Source: Phytoactinopolyspora endophytica (GTDB lineage: Bacteria; Actinomycetota; Actinomycetes; Jiangellales; Jiangellaceae). From it: a stretch of 14,024 nt of DNA. The stretch spans positions 57,370-71,393 of the forward strand of contig NZ_ML142864.1 in the NCBI RefSeq assembly GCF_004138495.1, written 5' to 3'. Shown in pieces: positions 13,021-14,024 of the stretch (its first letter is position 1; each line of letters begins with the position of its first letter). Both the position numbers and the translations under genes were made by a program. Below the pieces are notes generated by a model. That model was not told where the DNA came from. It did no database searches and was given only the letters and a program-made list of their open reading frames with translations.

Positions 13021-13575
13021 TCACGCCGGATCGCCCGGTCCCTCCAGATTCAATGTGGCGCGCCTGAGGGTCGCCTCATGTTCCCCGGCGCGGCGGTTGC
13101 CGCCGCGGGCGATGATGTCGCCGATCTCGAACCCCATCGCCTCGGCGAACGCCGCGGAAGGTGGCCAGCTGTCGATGACAGTGGTGGTGACCTGCTTGAA
13201 CCCCACTTCGCGGGCCTCGGAAAGAAGCACCTGTGCCACGGCTCGCGCGACGCCCGACCGACGATGCGACGGTGCGATCAGGAATGTCCCGATGACGCAC
13301 GACCTCGGGTCGGGATAGCGCGCCACGACGTCGACCATTCCGACGATGCGCTCCCCGTCGCGGAGGGTGAACAGGTACTTGTCATCGAGGCTCACGCCCT
13401 CGGGCACGGCGTAGAACAGACTCTGAACGTCACCGGGGCCGGACGGCCCTCCCGTCGTCGCCTCGAACCAGTCGTCGCATTCGCCGAACAAGGCAAGCAG
13501 GCCCGGCTCGTCGTCCGGTTCGATCTGCTCCCGGAGCGTCAGCGGGCCGACCTCGGTCTGCACGGTCCAGATCAT
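13021..13575 (-). CDS. GNAT family N-acetyltransferase
   Basis: A 184-residue cytoplasmic acyltransferase that should transfer an acetyl group from acetyl-CoA to an amine; the substrate is unknown. The GNAT core is seen from about residue 75: beta strands RIVGMVDVVARYPD and CVIGTFLIAP, then HRRSGVA (104-110), the Q/RxxGxG/A pyrophosphate-binding loop, and the helix ARAVAQVLL. The C-terminal PPSAAFAEAMGFE (138-150) matches motif B. The first 60 residues are less conserved and probably form the substrate side. Start ATG 13575 is six bases after a TAACGT -10 hexamer, so the mRNA is likely leaderless. It follows the hsp20 gene on the same strand, but a 12-bp inverted repeat between the two argues for separate transcription. 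Confidence 0.87.
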   Translation of the reverse strand: MIWTVQTEVGPLTLREQIEPDDEPGLLALFGECDDWFEATTGGPSGPGDVQSLFYAVPEGVSLDDKYLFTLRDGERIVGMVDVVARYPDPRSCVIGTFLIAPSHRRSGVARAVAQVLLSEAREVGFKQVTTTVIDSWPPSAAFAEAMGFEIGDIIARGGNRRAGEHEATLRRATLNLEGPGDPA

Positions 13576-13581
13576 GCTTCG

Positions 13582-13587
13582 ACGTTA
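13582..13587 (-). promoter_or_regulatory. -10 hexamer of the GNAT gene, probably leaderless
   Basis: TAACGT on the minus strand, then six bases, then the ATG at 13575: the same geometry as at the HAD gene. Its -35 region overlaps the 3' arm of the inverted repeat that ends the hsp20 transcript. Confidence 0.48.
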
Positions 13588-13597
13588 GCGGAGAAGT

Positions 13598-13642
13598 GTT
13601 CGGGATGGGCCGGGGGTATTGCCATGCCGACCCATCCCGAAC
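13598..13642. terminator. Perfect 12-bp inverted repeat after hsp20
   Basis: GTTCGGGATGGG (13598-13609) and CCCATCCCGAAC (13631-13642) are exact complements around 21 bases; past one mismatch, CGG and CCG could pair too. It begins 14 bases after the hsp20 stop on the minus strand and ends just before the GNAT promoter. It is probably the terminator of hsp20. No T-run follows it, so it would be the stem-only type that is common in actinobacteria. Confidence 0.7.
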
Positions 13643-13656
13643 GGGTGCGGCCTGGT

Positions 13657-14024
13657 TCAGGCCGACTTCGTGATCTCGATGCGGCGCGGAGCCGTACCCG
13701 CGTACACATCGGCGACCGTGACGGTGAGGACGCCCGCGTCGTACGTGGCGCTCACCTTCTCCGGGTCGGCCGCGACCGGAAGTGCGACGGAGCGCTGGAA
13801 GCCGCCGTAGCGGACCTCTCGGACGCGGCGACCGTCGCGCTCTTCGTCGCGCGAGTCCTTGCGCTCCCCGCGGACGAGGAGCCTGCGTCCCTGAACCTCG
13901 ACGGTCACGTCCTCTTCCGGGTCGATTCCGGGAAGGTCGAACCGTGCAACGAGGTTGTCGCCGTCGCGGTGGACGTCGGCGGCCGGGGCGAAGGCGCCGG
14001 TGCCGGCCGGAGCGTTCCAGAACG
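13657..14024 (-). CDS. Hsp20 / alpha-crystallin small heat-shock protein, 5' end beyond the window
   Basis: The last 121 residues of a small heat-shock protein, an ATP-independent chaperone that holds unfolding proteins in large oligomers. The visible frame enters at the right edge with FWNAPAGTGAFAPA. The alpha-crystallin domain follows: VHRDGDNLVARFDLPGID, VTVEVQGRRLLVRGER, YGGFQRSVALP, and the diagnostic GVLTVTV strand. The chain ends soon after (RRIEITKSA) with no recognisable IXI-type extension beyond a possible IEI. Hsp20 proteins are usually 140-160 residues, so only about 20-40 residues are missing. A GTG at 13906-13908 is internal, not the start, because the domain reads continuously upstream of it. 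An inverted repeat follows its stop. Control by HspR or HrcA cannot be judged because the promoter is outside the window. Confidence 0.92.
   Translation of the reverse strand, partial: FWNAPAGTGAFAPAADVHRDGDNLVARFDLPGIDPEEDVTVEVQGRRLLVRGERKDSRDEERDGRRVREVRYGGFQRSVALPVAADPEKVSATYDAGVLTVTVADVYAGTAPRRIEITKSA

Overview
The window is high-GC, tightly packed chromosomal DNA of an actinobacterium (Actinomycetes). This rests on the GC-rich codon use and on its near-complete match to actinobacterial core families: a mycobacterial-type CspB with a C-terminal extension, DUF3027, a bacterial XPB (ERCC3-type) helicase with its helicase-associated partner, an LCP cell-wall enzyme and a HelD-type RNA polymerase motor. 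The sequence alone does not fix the family or genus. A very acidic tail on the LCP protein hints at salt tolerance, but only weakly.

Layout. 1-1163: the 5' part of a HipA-like kinase gene runs off the left edge and is divergent from cspB. 1182-4219: an MFS-type transporter converges on cspB. It is divergent, across 53 bases, from a DUF3027 gene, which in turn converges on a HAD phosphatase. 4220-4949: an AT-richer, mostly non-coding stretch holding several palindromes, a faint transposase-like scrap and one small ORF (4649-4834). 4950-10792: a helicase-associated protein with a WYL-like C-terminus, an LCP protein on the opposite strand, and the XPB helicase. 10836-12884: a HelD-like ATPase converging on XPB. 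13021-14024: a GNAT acetyltransferase and the 3' part of an Hsp20 small heat-shock gene.

How the genes relate. Several act on nucleic acids or transcription: CspB (RNA chaperone), XPB and its partner (DNA repair or remodelling), and HelD (clearing and recycling of RNA polymerase). Hsp20, the HipA-like kinase and CspB fit a general stress theme. Most genes appear to have their own promoter rather than belonging to long operons, since strand changes are frequent.

The most notable signals lie between genes. Four genes have a TAnnGT -10 hexamer ending 6 to 8 bases before the start codon, which suggests leaderless mRNAs, and a fifth has a similar extended -10. Two long perfect inverted repeats sit at gene ends, and one of them has the stop codons of two convergent genes inside its arms. 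A nested set of palindromes lies in the low-GC gap around 4490-4600. I saw no defence system, CRISPR array, prophage, intact IS element or RNA gene, and most of the coding content is recognisable housekeeping.
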